DNA of 18,613 nucleotides from NCBI GenBank assembly GCA_035370245.1, contig DAOOVO010000080.1, positions 1 through 18,613 of the forward strand, given 5' to 3'. The DNA comes from Pseudobacteroides sp035370245. Its GTDB lineage: Bacteria; Bacillota; Clostridia; Acetivibrionales; DSM-2933. A program made the translations under genes and the position numbers. How positions within the stretch are numbered: the first letter of the stretch is position 1; each line of letters opens with the position of its first letter. Below are positions 9,147-17,093 of this stretch, piece by piece. The notes beneath the pieces are model-generated. The model was given only the letters and a program-made list of their open reading frames with translations, made no database searches and was not told the origin of the DNA.

Positions 9147-9914
9147 TTATCTCCTTAATATATTTAATGCTTCGGTTATTTTTTGTTGAGTCATTTCAAA
9201 ATTATCAAATTGCCTACGTTCAGTATATTCTTTTTCTGCAAACAAAAGAATTAAATCTAAAGTATTTAAAGGTATATCAGAATAACTTAAATCAGTTCCA
9301 GAACCTCTAACAAAATCATTATGTCCTTTTAAATAAACAACAGAATATAATGCATTTTCAGGGTTTTCGGATTTAGGAACTATCATTATTCTTCTTTCAT
9401 ATTGCGAATCAACTGATGTATTTATAATAGTATACATTGTTTGTTTAGCCATAACATCATTACTATTTATAATAACATCATAAATAATATTAGGTGGAAA
9501 ATATACTCCGATATTATGACCTTTTTTAGTAGAATGTGGGGTTCCTGATATTGCGTGAAGTTGTATTATTTCTAATATATTACCGCTATTATCTATAGAA
9601 GTAAAATCAATATAATCTGCTTGAATTTCTGTTTGTTGTATATCGGTTAAAGGCGATACATTGGGTTTAATTATAACATACCCGGGCAATATATAACTCC
9701 ATCTATTTTTAGGAACTGCATTAACCATCATCCTAATAAAATTTCTAATAGCGGTATTATATATATCGACAAGTTCAGCGGATGAAACCGCCGAACCGTC
9801 TTTATCAAGATTAGAAGATGGGGATAGTGTAAACAGATCCCCCTCGTCTGTGTACACATCCCCTATTCTTCTACGCAATTTCAGTAATTCATTATCTAAA
9901 TTTGGTGTTGCCAT
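9147..9914 (-). CDS. Adaptor-like neck/ring protein, first of four (255 aa)
   Basis: The protein begins with a helix (ELLKLRRRIGDVY), then an acidic/serine loop, then AELVDIYNTAIRNFIRMMVNAV, another long helix. Beta strands follow, including ADYIDFTSIDNSGNILEIIQL and RRIMIVPKSENPENALYSVVYL. The C-terminal helix opens with DIPLNTLDLILLFAEKEYTE and ends KITEALNILRR. This matches the order seen in the three genes after it. The ATG lies only 2 nt after the preceding TGA (TGATAATG) and the Shine-Dalgarno is weak, so translational coupling is likely. It probably contacts the portal first, being the first of the four genes after the head genes; this is inference. Confidence 0.6.
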   Translation of the reverse strand: MATPNLDNELLKLRRRIGDVYTDEGDLFTLSPSSNLDKDGSAVSSAELVDIYNTAIRNFIRMMVNAVPKNRWSYILPGYVIIKPNVSPLTDIQQTEIQADYIDFTSIDNSGNILEIIQLHAISGTPHSTKKGHNIGVYFPPNIIYDVIINSNDVMAKQTMYTIINTSVDSQYERRIMIVPKSENPENALYSVVYLKGHNDFVRGSGTDLSYSDIPLNTLDLILLFAEKEYTERRQFDNFEMTQQKITEALNILRR

Positions 9915-9916
9915 TA

Positions 9917-10300
9917 TCAGCTACTCGTTAATTTTGCAAATATAACATTAGGGTCGTCAACAATTGACGATGTAATTATTACATTTAAGCAAACTGCGGT
10001 TGTTATTGCAGCTGTTCTGACAAACATACCATTATACTTATCGTTTGCTCCCTTTGTATATGCGTCAATGGTTTCAAGAGTAATAGGCGAACCATCATTG
10101 GCATTCTGAATAGAAACAAACAATATTCTTTTAGCACCACCAACTCTTATTTCGATTTTATCACCATCGCTATAGTCGGTTCCGCTTATTCTAAAATTAC
10201 TAATCTGGTAATTTTTACGAATAAACCTATTAGCGCCAAAAAGATTTTGTATAACGGTATTAGTCGATTTCGGGTTTAATCTAACATATTTGGTAGCCAT
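9917..10300 (-). CDS. Small beta-rich head protein, possible decoration protein (127 aa)
   Basis: The family is not recognised. The protein is beta-rich with alternating polar and hydrophobic residues (SDGDKIEIRVGG, KRILFVSIQNAND), no signal peptide, no membrane segment and a Ser-rich end. A very strong AAGGAGG site precedes the ATG at 10300, suggesting high expression. Genes of this size just after the major capsid gene often encode head decoration or minor head proteins, and strong initiation fits a protein needed in many copies. This is inferred from position; it could also be a head completion protein. Confidence 0.65.
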   Translation of the reverse strand: MATKYVRLNPKSTNTVIQNLFGANRFIRKNYQISNFRISGTDYSDGDKIEIRVGGAKRILFVSIQNANDGSPITLETIDAYTKGANDKYNGMFVRTAAITTAVCLNVIITSSIVDDPNVIFAKLTSS

Positions 10301-10303
10301 ATA

Positions 10304-10588
10304 TTAGCCCTCCTTTGCTAAACATCTACCAACAAGGAAAAATTTAGTTGCAGTTCCGTTAACTGTAACTGTTTTATTTGTTTGGTTAATAGTCCCGTTG
10401 GTATAAGCTGTATCTGCGCCAGAACCGCTCAAATTTAATGGTAAAGCGCCATAGATGACGTCGAGTTTAGTAGTAACAGTAGGATTTGTATTTAAATCCT
10501 GTTCGTGAAACTCAAACATTAAAGCTTTATTGGTATAAGAAAGCTGGTTATCGTAGCTTTCTAATATAAAAATATGTGTATAACTCAT
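10304..10588 (-). CDS. Small protein after capsid gene, unknown (94 aa)
   Basis: A 94-aa protein with no recognised family. The first half (YTHIFILESYDNQLSYTNKAL) is mixed; the second is rich in Thr, Asn and Gly with a repeated strand (TNGTINQTNKTVTVNGTATKF), as in small beta-sandwich or decoration proteins. It starts 15 nt after the capsid stop with a consensus AGGAG site, so it is probably well translated from the same message. A minor capsid or decoration role is likely from position, but nothing in the sequence proves it. Confidence 0.6.
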   Translation of the reverse strand: MSYTHIFILESYDNQLSYTNKALMFEFHEQDLNTNPTVTTKLDVIYGALPLNLSGSGADTAYTNGTINQTNKTVTVNGTATKFFLVGRCLAKEG

Positions 10589-10603
10589 AGTATTATCTCC
10601 TTA

Positions 10604-11971
10604 TTAAGCGTTATAAATTCTAAAATGAGTTTCAGGAAGTCTTCTAATCAATCCCCACATACCGTAGATTTCGTGCCATTCGGAATATTGACCTTTGGCT
10701 TCGAGTCCGATTTTTTCGGTAAACGGTTCTTTTTCTGCTATTTGGAAACATTTATACTTTGGCGATAAGTTAAGTATATGAGCTTCGTTTGTATAGCCTA
10801 AATTATCAAGAACTTTAGCGGGTACGAATAGCATTCTTGTATTTGTAGAGTGATCAAGGAATTCTTTTATTTTAAGTTCATATTTTAATGATTCAGATTC
10901 AGCTTTAGTATATTGAACTTTATCCTCATAAGCCTGATCGACTTTTAGCAAGAATTCTCTACCACAGAACCACCATAATTCACTAACATTAGAGCCAGCT
11001 CTATCTGCAATTTCAGATACTGCTTGTCTCATTGAATCAGGTGTAATAACTCCGTAGGTATTACCGAAGTCGATATAGTTTTGAGGCGGTATAAATTCAA
11101 GGTAACCACCTGTCTGGTATTCACGTTTTCCTTTAATTTCTTTTCTTGACCTTCTACCTTCAACGATAGCATATTCGATAGTTTTCATAAGTTTATTTTG
11201 AGCTATTAAATAGCCTCTTTCGAGTGGTTTCATATCGCCAAAGGTTTCTATACCGCTCTTTACGTGAGAAGAAACGCCGAACGATTCGCTTGAAGTTTGT
11301 ATATAATTCCAGTCTATTTCAATATTTTTGTTAACAGGTGGATTTGGCAATCCATCTTCAACTCTTAAGTTATTCACTATTAACAATTGCATATGGACTG
11401 TTAAAGGGATAACGTTAGCTGTCGGGTTGTCGAATGGGTAATATCTTCTCAACTTCACGAATGTATATCCAGTTCCAGCAGAGTTTTCAGGCTCTATACT
11501 TATAACTCTACAAGTTTCACCTAAATAATTAGATGAGCTTAGGGTAGTAGAGGCTGTAGCCCCAGTATTATTTGTATAAATTGCTTCAGCAGAGGCGTCG
11601 TTTTGTCTTGGAACTACTTTAAGTATATGGTTAGTATGTATAGAGGCTGCGTTATCATTTGTCATTTTAACTATAGAAGTTTTGAGTGTGTTGTCGTCTG
11701 CAGAAGTATCTTCGATATTAAATCGTGTTGGTGCCTCATAGTCTTGTCTTGTTTTGAACTCAAAATCGGTTATTCCCTCTCTAACTGTACCGAATTTTTC
11801 GGAAATAACTCTTAGTACAGAAAGGCTATCTTTTTCATAAAGGGACATAAATTTAAATACTTCGCCATTGCGTTGATAAACACGCATAGTTTCGAGGTAA
11901 TCCCTATTAGAGAAAAATTCAGGTGATATTACTTGATTTTCTACACCTGCAGAAGTTGGTCCACTTGGCAT
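10604..11971 (-). CDS. Major capsid protein (HK97-fold candidate, 455 aa)
   Basis: Role: main shell protein of the head. The evidence is its place after portal and scaffold, a length of 455 aa, and an excellent AGGAG site 8 nt before the ATG at 11971. The sequence shows an N-terminal region with long charged helices (residues about 20-75), a Thr/Ser-rich variable middle and a central segment with many charged residues (AIVEGRRSRKEIKGKREYQTGG, about residues 270-290) leading to GGYLEFIPPQNYIDFG. That resembles other HK97-fold capsid proteins of podoviruses. There is no N-terminal delta domain or visible protease, so shell assembly probably relies on the separate upstream scaffold. I cannot name the exact family. 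Confidence 0.8.
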   Translation of the reverse strand: MPSGPTSAGVENQVISPEFFSNRDYLETMRVYQRNGEVFKFMSLYEKDSLSVLRVISEKFGTVREGITDFEFKTRQDYEAPTRFNIEDTSADDNTLKTSIVKMTNDNAASIHTNHILKVVPRQNDASAEAIYTNNTGATASTTLSSSNYLGETCRVISIEPENSAGTGYTFVKLRRYYPFDNPTANVIPLTVHMQLLIVNNLRVEDGLPNPPVNKNIEIDWNYIQTSSESFGVSSHVKSGIETFGDMKPLERGYLIAQNKLMKTIEYAIVEGRRSRKEIKGKREYQTGGYLEFIPPQNYIDFGNTYGVITPDSMRQAVSEIADRAGSNVSELWWFCGREFLLKVDQAYEDKVQYTKAESESLKYELKIKEFLDHSTNTRMLFVPAKVLDNLGYTNEAHILNLSPKYKCFQIAEKEPFTEKIGLEAKGQYSEWHEIYGMWGLIRRLPETHFRIYNA

Positions 11972-11999
11972 ATTTTAATCTCCTTATATTGTTAATTTA

Positions 12000-13133
12000 T
12001 TAAATTCTTCCAAATAAAGTACTAAACACAGTTCCATTATTTACTTGATTTCCGTTATTACTAACGTTTTTGTTTGGAACAGAAGTTACGTCAACAGGCA
12101 TATTTTTAGGTATAGTAACTCCTTTCATTTTGTATTCTTGATGTACTTTCTCAACTGCTTCTTTTACGGCATTTTGTACTTTAATATTTACAATCTCATC
12201 AAAGAATACAGATTTAATAATATTCTTTATTCTGTTCGGGTGCCAATCAGGATAAATCTCATTTCCTGATTTTGCAACCATATCGTCATATCGTTTAGCA
12301 AATTCCTTTAACTGGTCTTCGGTAAGTCCTAATTCTTTAGTCAAATGTTCCTTATCCTTCAAGTTATTCTGTAAGACAACCTGTTCCATCTCTTTGCCCA
12401 TTTGTTCTTCTTGCATTCTTTGTTTTTCTGCAAGTTCCTGCCTTATTCTCAATTCCTTTTCCTTTTCCATAGTACGAGTAATATATTTATAGGTAGGTGA
12501 TTGAGGGTTCATCATATCCATTGGGTCAGGTTGCCAGTCATCGTCGACTATATTAGGATATTCCTGTTTTAATTGAGGTATTAGGACTTTTTGTTGCCAA
12601 GACGCTACGGCGCTTTCGATTGGTTGGTTCAGGTCAAGAATGTCGCTAAATTCAGGTGCAATACGTTTAAATGCCTCAATAGGATTATTATAGATGGTTC
12701 TTAATATTTCCTCTCTCTCATTTAGAGCTGATAAAATCTTATCATATTCGGCTTTAGTTTTATCGGCTCTTGATTGAAAGAATTTTGCCCTTTCTATAAG
12801 TTCCTCTTGGGTCATCTCTTCCCATTTTTTAAACGGGGCAGAGGGTTCACCATCGGGTTTCGATGATTTTTCTTCTTCTCGTTGTTGTTCTTGCGGTTGT
12901 TCTTGTGCCTGTTCCTGTGGTTGCACTACTTGGCTTTGATTTTCAGTTTGATTTTCAGTTTGATTTTCACTTACGTTATCTCCTAATATGTCCTTGAAAT
13001 GCGAGAAAATGGGGTTCATCTCTTGGACTGTTTCACCGCTTTGGTTTTGTTGTATAGGTTGTTCAGGCTGGCTTGCACCATTCCCCTGTTCAACGCTATT
13101 TACTCCACCGTTTTGCGATTCTAAATCAATCAT
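12000..13133 (-). CDS. Putative scaffolding protein (377 aa)
   Basis: The gene lies between portal and major capsid genes, the usual place of a scaffold. The N-terminal ~105 residues are low complexity, rich in Gln, Glu, Asn and Pro (NQTE repeats, then QEQAQEQPQEQQREEE). They are followed by helical, charged sequence (ELIERAKFFQSRADKTKAEYDKI) and coiled-coil-like stretches (RIRQELAEKQRMQEEQMGKEMEQ). The C-terminus is a short basic/hydrophobic tail ending TLFGRI. No catalytic protease motif is visible. The ATG at 13133 overlaps the portal stop (ATGA) and is preceded by AAGGAG. It should act inside the procapsid and be lost on maturation. Function is inferred from position and composition. Confidence 0.7.
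   Translation of the reverse strand: MIDLESQNGGVNSVEQGNGASQPEQPIQQNQSGETVQEMNPIFSHFKDILGDNVSENQTENQTENQSQVVQPQEQAQEQPQEQQREEEKSSKPDGEPSAPFKKWEEMTQEELIERAKFFQSRADKTKAEYDKILSALNEREEILRTIYNNPIEAFKRIAPEFSDILDLNQPIESAVASWQQKVLIPQLKQEYPNIVDDDWQPDPMDMMNPQSPTYKYITRTMEKEKELRIRQELAEKQRMQEEQMGKEMEQVVLQNNLKDKEHLTKELGLTEDQLKEFAKRYDDMVAKSGNEIYPDWHPNRIKNIIKSVFFDEIVNIKVQNAVKEAVEKVHQEYKMKGVTIPKNMPVDVTSVPNKNVSNNGNQVNNGTVFSTLFGRI
12935..12970 (-). repeat. Three tandem 12-bp repeats encoding ENQT
   Basis: The plus strand reads TTTGATTTTCAG twice, then TTTGATTTTCAC. On the coding strand this gives a four-residue ENQT repeat in the scaffold's disordered N-terminal region. The unit is a whole number of codons, so copy number can change without a frameshift. 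Confidence 0.85.
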
Positions 13134-15196
13134 TGTAAAATTTCTCCTTCGTTATTCATTTCATTATTTATTTGATTATTTGGATCGAATGCATTAAGCA
13201 AGTCGTCTATTTCTTTTCTTGAATTCAAATCGTCTTTAAATTTAGTTTTTATACTTTCAAGAGTTCTAACAAGTTTATGGTTAAACTTCTCCACGTTTAT
13301 TTGTTTAGCTTTATTTTCAATTTCTTGAGCCTGTCGTTGTGAAATTTGTTCAAGTTGTTGAACTCTTTGTTGCATTTCTTGCATTGACATTTGGGCTTGC
13401 TTCTTAATATCGAGAGCTTCTATTATTTCTTCTGTTTCTGGTATATTTAATTTCTTTAATATGACAGGCACAATTTCGGGAATAGATAGTTGTGTTGCCA
13501 TTAGTGTTAGCATTTGAGCTATATTAGCATTTTCATAGCCTTGATTAGAAGTAGAAACAAATCTTATACTTCTAAATCCGATACTTAAATCTGTATCGGG
13601 CTGTATTATAATTTTTGTTGGGTCGTTTGGGTCTGGTTTCAATACATTATACATTTCAGATTTAACTTTATTTATACCCTCAACCCAAGTTGTTTCGCCG
13701 TTCATTGGCGCATATTCTTTATAGAATTTAGCTATAGTTTCGCCTACTACAGAAAGGCTTGTATCGAGATTACGCAATCTACGTTTAATTCTTTCACCGC
13801 CTGCACTTTGCATTGCGGCTACAGTTCTAAACACGTCAGGTGTTTTTTCATCATTAGTTCCCATAAGCACGCCTGTAATACCGCTAACATATTCCATAAC
13901 GTATTGCAGGTATCTTGGGAATTGCAAGAATACGTCTGATAGCGGCATTGGTTGGACGGGTATAGGTGGTTGTGTATCGCTTGTCAATCTACGCCAAAAC
14001 ATAATTGAACCAGGTATAGCGGAATTATTAGTCCAATTTTCAGCATTAACTATTGTTTTATCCTCTGCTACCCATTTTAAGTTATTACTTAATGACGCAT
14101 TTAGTATTGCAATCATTATACATTTATTTAAAGCCCTCTGAAGAGGATAAATATAGTGTACTCTACCCAATGGGTATGGGTGTTCATTATCATCATAAAC
14201 AAATGGTATAATATTATATGAATCTATTGGATAAGCTTTTTTGATACCGTATTCGCCTATAGATATGTATTCATTAAGGAACATTCCCTTTTTTTCGTGA
14301 ATTTCGAGTAGTCCTTGCTGGACGTATTGTTTAATTTCGTTTGGTACTTCAAACCAATTTTGACCTTGGTAATTAAGGTATAGTTCGATTGATATATCAT
14401 ACATATTTGGGTCGGGTGCATTTTGAATAGGGGTTACGTAATATATTTTTTGTTCCTCGAGGGAAGTTCTAAATATCAATCTTATTCTCTCTGTTGATAT
14501 TCTACCGCCAACTGTTCCACGAATAACGTATTTATCTTCTTCTACTTCGTCATTATCGAGCCATCTATTATTCTTGAAATTATTTTTAAATTGTTCCCAT
14601 TCGAGTTCAGGGTCGTACATTTTAGCTATTCTAAATGCTTGAGAAAGTCCAGTTACGTAGCTAATTATCATATTCTCTGAATCTTTATAATGCGGATCTC
14701 TGGTATTTGGGTCTGGATAGAAATCTCTAAACGACAGGTATTTCATATCGACGAAGAACTCATTATCTTTAAATTTCGGCACGATATACATCAAGCCTCT
14801 ACCGACGTTATTATAATCTTGGATAACCTTATCGTAGTTATAGCCACCCAGAGAGTTATACCAAGTTGATTTAAGAGCCGCCTCATATTTATAAGCTACT
14901 GCTTGGGCTATTTTCCTATTTTCCTCTGTAATAAATCTTGCGGGCATAACAGATATTACGGGGTCAGATGAAGTTAGCAGAGATTCTGCGGTTTCGCAGA
15001 TAGCGGTAGTTACGTTTATTGGTATAGGTGCCTGTCTTTGTTTTAATATATCTTTAATTTCTTCTGCAGAGAAGTGGAAACCTTTTCTAAAATTATTATA
15101 TTTAATAGCGTCTTTAAACCATTTAAGCCTTTGGTCTCTATATTCTTTAAATATCTCGTAATTTTCTTTAGCTATTTCTTTTTTCCAATTTAGCAT
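13130..15196 (-). CDS. Portal protein (P22-like, 688 aa)
   Basis: Role: dodecameric ring at one head vertex through which DNA is packaged and ejected. The length (688) is close to P22 gp1 (725). The N-terminal region has many charged helices (EIFKEYRDQRLKWF), then QAPIPINVTTAICETAESLL and MPARFITEENRKIAQAVAYKYEAAL, typical of the wing of large portals. Next come SFRDFYPDPNTRDPHYKDSE (a Phe-x-x-Asp-Pro-Asp type motif) and YIYPLQRALNKCIMI. The C-terminus holds a Gln-rich coiled coil (MQQRVQQLEQISQRQAQE), as expected of the barrel. GTGAGG precedes the ATG at 15196; the gene begins 12 nt after the terL stop, and its end overlaps the scaffold start by 4 nt. Confidence 0.85.
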   Translation of the reverse strand: MLNWKKEIAKENYEIFKEYRDQRLKWFKDAIKYNNFRKGFHFSAEEIKDILKQRQAPIPINVTTAICETAESLLTSSDPVISVMPARFITEENRKIAQAVAYKYEAALKSTWYNSLGGYNYDKVIQDYNNVGRGLMYIVPKFKDNEFFVDMKYLSFRDFYPDPNTRDPHYKDSENMIISYVTGLSQAFRIAKMYDPELEWEQFKNNFKNNRWLDNDEVEEDKYVIRGTVGGRISTERIRLIFRTSLEEQKIYYVTPIQNAPDPNMYDISIELYLNYQGQNWFEVPNEIKQYVQQGLLEIHEKKGMFLNEYISIGEYGIKKAYPIDSYNIIPFVYDDNEHPYPLGRVHYIYPLQRALNKCIMIAILNASLSNNLKWVAEDKTIVNAENWTNNSAIPGSIMFWRRLTSDTQPPIPVQPMPLSDVFLQFPRYLQYVMEYVSGITGVLMGTNDEKTPDVFRTVAAMQSAGGERIKRRLRNLDTSLSVVGETIAKFYKEYAPMNGETTWVEGINKVKSEMYNVLKPDPNDPTKIIIQPDTDLSIGFRSIRFVSTSNQGYENANIAQMLTLMATQLSIPEIVPVILKKLNIPETEEIIEALDIKKQAQMSMQEMQQRVQQLEQISQRQAQEIENKAKQINVEKFNHKLVRTLESIKTKFKDDLNSRKEIDDLLNAFDPNNQINNEMNNEGEILQ

Positions 15197-15208
15197 ATTG
15201 CCTCACAT

Positions 15209-16627
15209 TTATTGTACAATCCAAGCCTCTTCTGAATTATATTCTGGAACGTCGACTATTTCCTCTGCGACTTGCAGGTTTATCGGGTCGTATTCGATTT
15301 TATTAGGTGGAATAAGCATTCTATCTGCGAGGAATTGTGCGTCGAGTATATCCAATTTATTATCAGGGAAAGTTTCGACGACGTTTTTCAGTTCAGGTCT
15401 TGGGTTAATTACTGTTATTATACCAGCCTCATAGTCTCTCATAATACTTGCGGAAAGTTTTTGGACTTTATCTATATGTGGAGTATAGCCACTACCGACG
15501 GTTGTTCTCAAGCTTCTACCTGTATATCCTTTACTTGCGAGGAAGTCTGGGGTAACTGCGTCGAGTCTTGTTCGTATATCATCGAATATACCGCCTTGTT
15601 GGGACGCTATTTCCACGCAATAGGCGTCTGCATTATATTTTACGATAAATCTGCACACTTCTTCTATTCCGCCCCGTTTCCACACATATTCCAAGTCGTT
15701 ATTAGATAGTGCGAATGGGTATACGGGAGTAATTTTTTCTTCGTATTTATCGTGCAGATCAAGTTTACCCACGAACCAGTCGAGTACATATTTATTGCCT
15801 TCGCTATCCATAGCGCAAACGACGATAGCGGAATCAGAGCTTCTGGTTTTCTCTGATTGTGCTGGGTCATAGCCAACGGTTACGTATACGTTAATATACT
15901 TGCCATTTTTAACAAGGAAGTTAACTCCGTTTTTATGTACATATCTATATTCAAAATCAGTTTTATACACAGGGTTAGAGTCTGACACGATTTTATTATA
16001 GTATTCCATATAGAAAGCTTTAAGTCCACCTTTTTTTGGTTGGGCTTTATAAAATTCTCTCATTCTATTTACGGTTTCCATTGGGAATCGTTTTTCCCAA
16101 GTAGCTTTTTCCACGCCGTTTTTATCTCTATAGCTTAAGGAATACTTGCGTCTAATCCACTGTGGATTTTTCATAAGGTGTGAACCGATACAATCTTGGT
16201 GTACGAGGTTACATATATACACCAATCTACCTGTTTTAGTATCCATAGCTGGTATAGTTTCATTAAACAGGTCTTCGATATTACTATTTCTACGTTCTTC
16301 GGTTTTAGTATTAGATTTATCTTCGGGGTCATCGAAGCAGATATACTGAGGTCTCATATCTTTGATATTAGTTCCTCTGGTTTGTCTACCTATAGAAAGT
16401 GCTTCGATAATAAATCCGTCATTTAGTATCATAAGTTTAGAGGTAACCTTACCTTGTTTATCTCTAACCTGTGCTACGGATGGTATTTTATTNNNNNNNN
16501 NNNNNNNNNNNNNNNNNNNNNNNNNNNNNNNNNNNNNNNNNNNNNNNNNNNNNNNNNNNNNNNNNNNNNNNNNNNNNNNNNNNNNNNNNNNNCCATATTT
16601 CTTTACGAATGGAGTTAATACAGGCAT
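15209..16627 (-). CDS. terL: Terminase large subunit (ATPase/nuclease), interrupted by N gap
   Basis: Role: motor and nuclease that packages DNA through the portal. The part left of the gap (427 residues) contains a Walker-B-like segment, RPQYICFDDPED (about 16322-16352), then GRLVYICNLVHQDCIG, in the place of the coupling motif. An RNase H-like nuclease follows, with VGYDPAQSEK (Asp at 15866-15868), CVEIASQQGG as the second acidic site, and LDILDA (15341-15356) as the third. Walker A is not present in the readable sequence and must lie in the gap. Right of the gap only MPVLTPFVKKY remains, after AGAGGT. The frames agree across 100 N, but the real gap should be longer by several hundred bases. 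Confidence 0.85.
   Translation of the reverse strand: MPVLTPFVKKYXXXXXXXXXXXXXXXXXXXXXXXXXXXXXXXXXXNKIPSVAQVRDKQGKVTSKLMILNDGFIIEALSIGRQTRGTNIKDMRPQYICFDDPEDKSNTKTEERRNSNIEDLFNETIPAMDTKTGRLVYICNLVHQDCIGSHLMKNPQWIRRKYSLSYRDKNGVEKATWEKRFPMETVNRMREFYKAQPKKGGLKAFYMEYYNKIVSDSNPVYKTDFEYRYVHKNGVNFLVKNGKYINVYVTVGYDPAQSEKTRSSDSAIVVCAMDSEGNKYVLDWFVGKLDLHDKYEEKITPVYPFALSNNDLEYVWKRGGIEEVCRFIVKYNADAYCVEIASQQGGIFDDIRTRLDAVTPDFLASKGYTGRSLRTTVGSGYTPHIDKVQKLSASIMRDYEAGIITVINPRPELKNVVETFPDNKLDILDAQFLADRMLIPPNKIEYDPINLQVAEEIVDVPEYNSEEAWIVQ
16493..16592. other. Assembly gap of 100 N in terL
   Basis: Exactly 100 N. Sequence on the left enters TerL just before its Walker B region; on the right only about 11 codons of the start remain. 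A TerL of this type needs Walker A and its surrounding fold, over 100 residues, between these points, so the true gap is probably longer than 100 bases. Other genes inside the gap cannot be excluded. Confidence 0.9.
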
Positions 16628-16628
16628 A

Positions 16629-17060
16629 TTACCTCTTTTTCATATACACACCAAATCGCATTGTTCCGTTTTTAGCCGCATTACCCACGCTTTTAAATCT
16701 CAATCTATACATATTATTCCATATAGGTATAGCTTTCCAAGTAGATGACGAAACGAGATTACCTGTACCAAAACCAGTACCATTGTTCACAAATCCACTC
16801 AAAGAATCAACGGTTGTCCAAGAACCATAGGCAAGCTTTTGAGCCCCAAGATACGGGTCCACATCGCACCTATCGATAAATAGAGACACGCTATCATTAC
16901 TAACCACAAAAAACTTAATGCTATCGAATTGTGTATGATTATAAACAGTAGTAATTACGATAGTATCGGAATTCTTATAATTCCCTGTATAAAGAATATC
17001 TCTTTGTGCATAAGCATTCACACCCAACAAAATAGCAAATAAAACAAATATTTTCTTCAT
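16629..17060 (-). CDS. Small secreted protein with Sec signal peptide (143 aa)
   Basis: MKKIFVLFAILLGVNAYA-Q is a textbook signal peptide: two lysines, an 11-13 residue hydrophobic core, AYA before the cut, and Gln at +1. The mature part (about 125 aa) is beta-rich (DTIVITTVYN, SIKFFVVSNDSVSLFIDR) and ends MYRLRFKSVGNAAKNGTMRFGVYMKKR. It has only one Cys (in DRCDVD). AAGGGG precedes the ATG at 17060. The stop and the terL start are separated by a single base, so it is co-transcribed with packaging genes. I do not recognise the family. Possible roles include a periplasmic or surface factor acting during infection (superinfection exclusion or envelope modification), or an exported virion accessory; none is shown by the sequence. 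Confidence 0.75.
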   Translation of the reverse strand: MKKIFVLFAILLGVNAYAQRDILYTGNYKNSDTIVITTVYNHTQFDSIKFFVVSNDSVSLFIDRCDVDPYLGAQKLAYGSWTTVDSLSGFVNNGTGFGTGNLVSSSTWKAIPIWNNMYRLRFKSVGNAAKNGTMRFGVYMKKR

Positions 17061-17093
17061 TTTTTAACCCCTTAAAATTATAAATATAGTTAA

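Noticed and set aside
15272..15709. 145-aa plus-strand open frame inside terL
   Set aside because: It lies opposite conserved TerL nuclease sequence, has no matching domain and no ribosome site; it is a shadow of the minus-strand gene.
16362..16748. Plus-strand open frames that cross the N gap
   Set aside because: They depend on N treated as open codons and oppose terL and the secreted protein gene.
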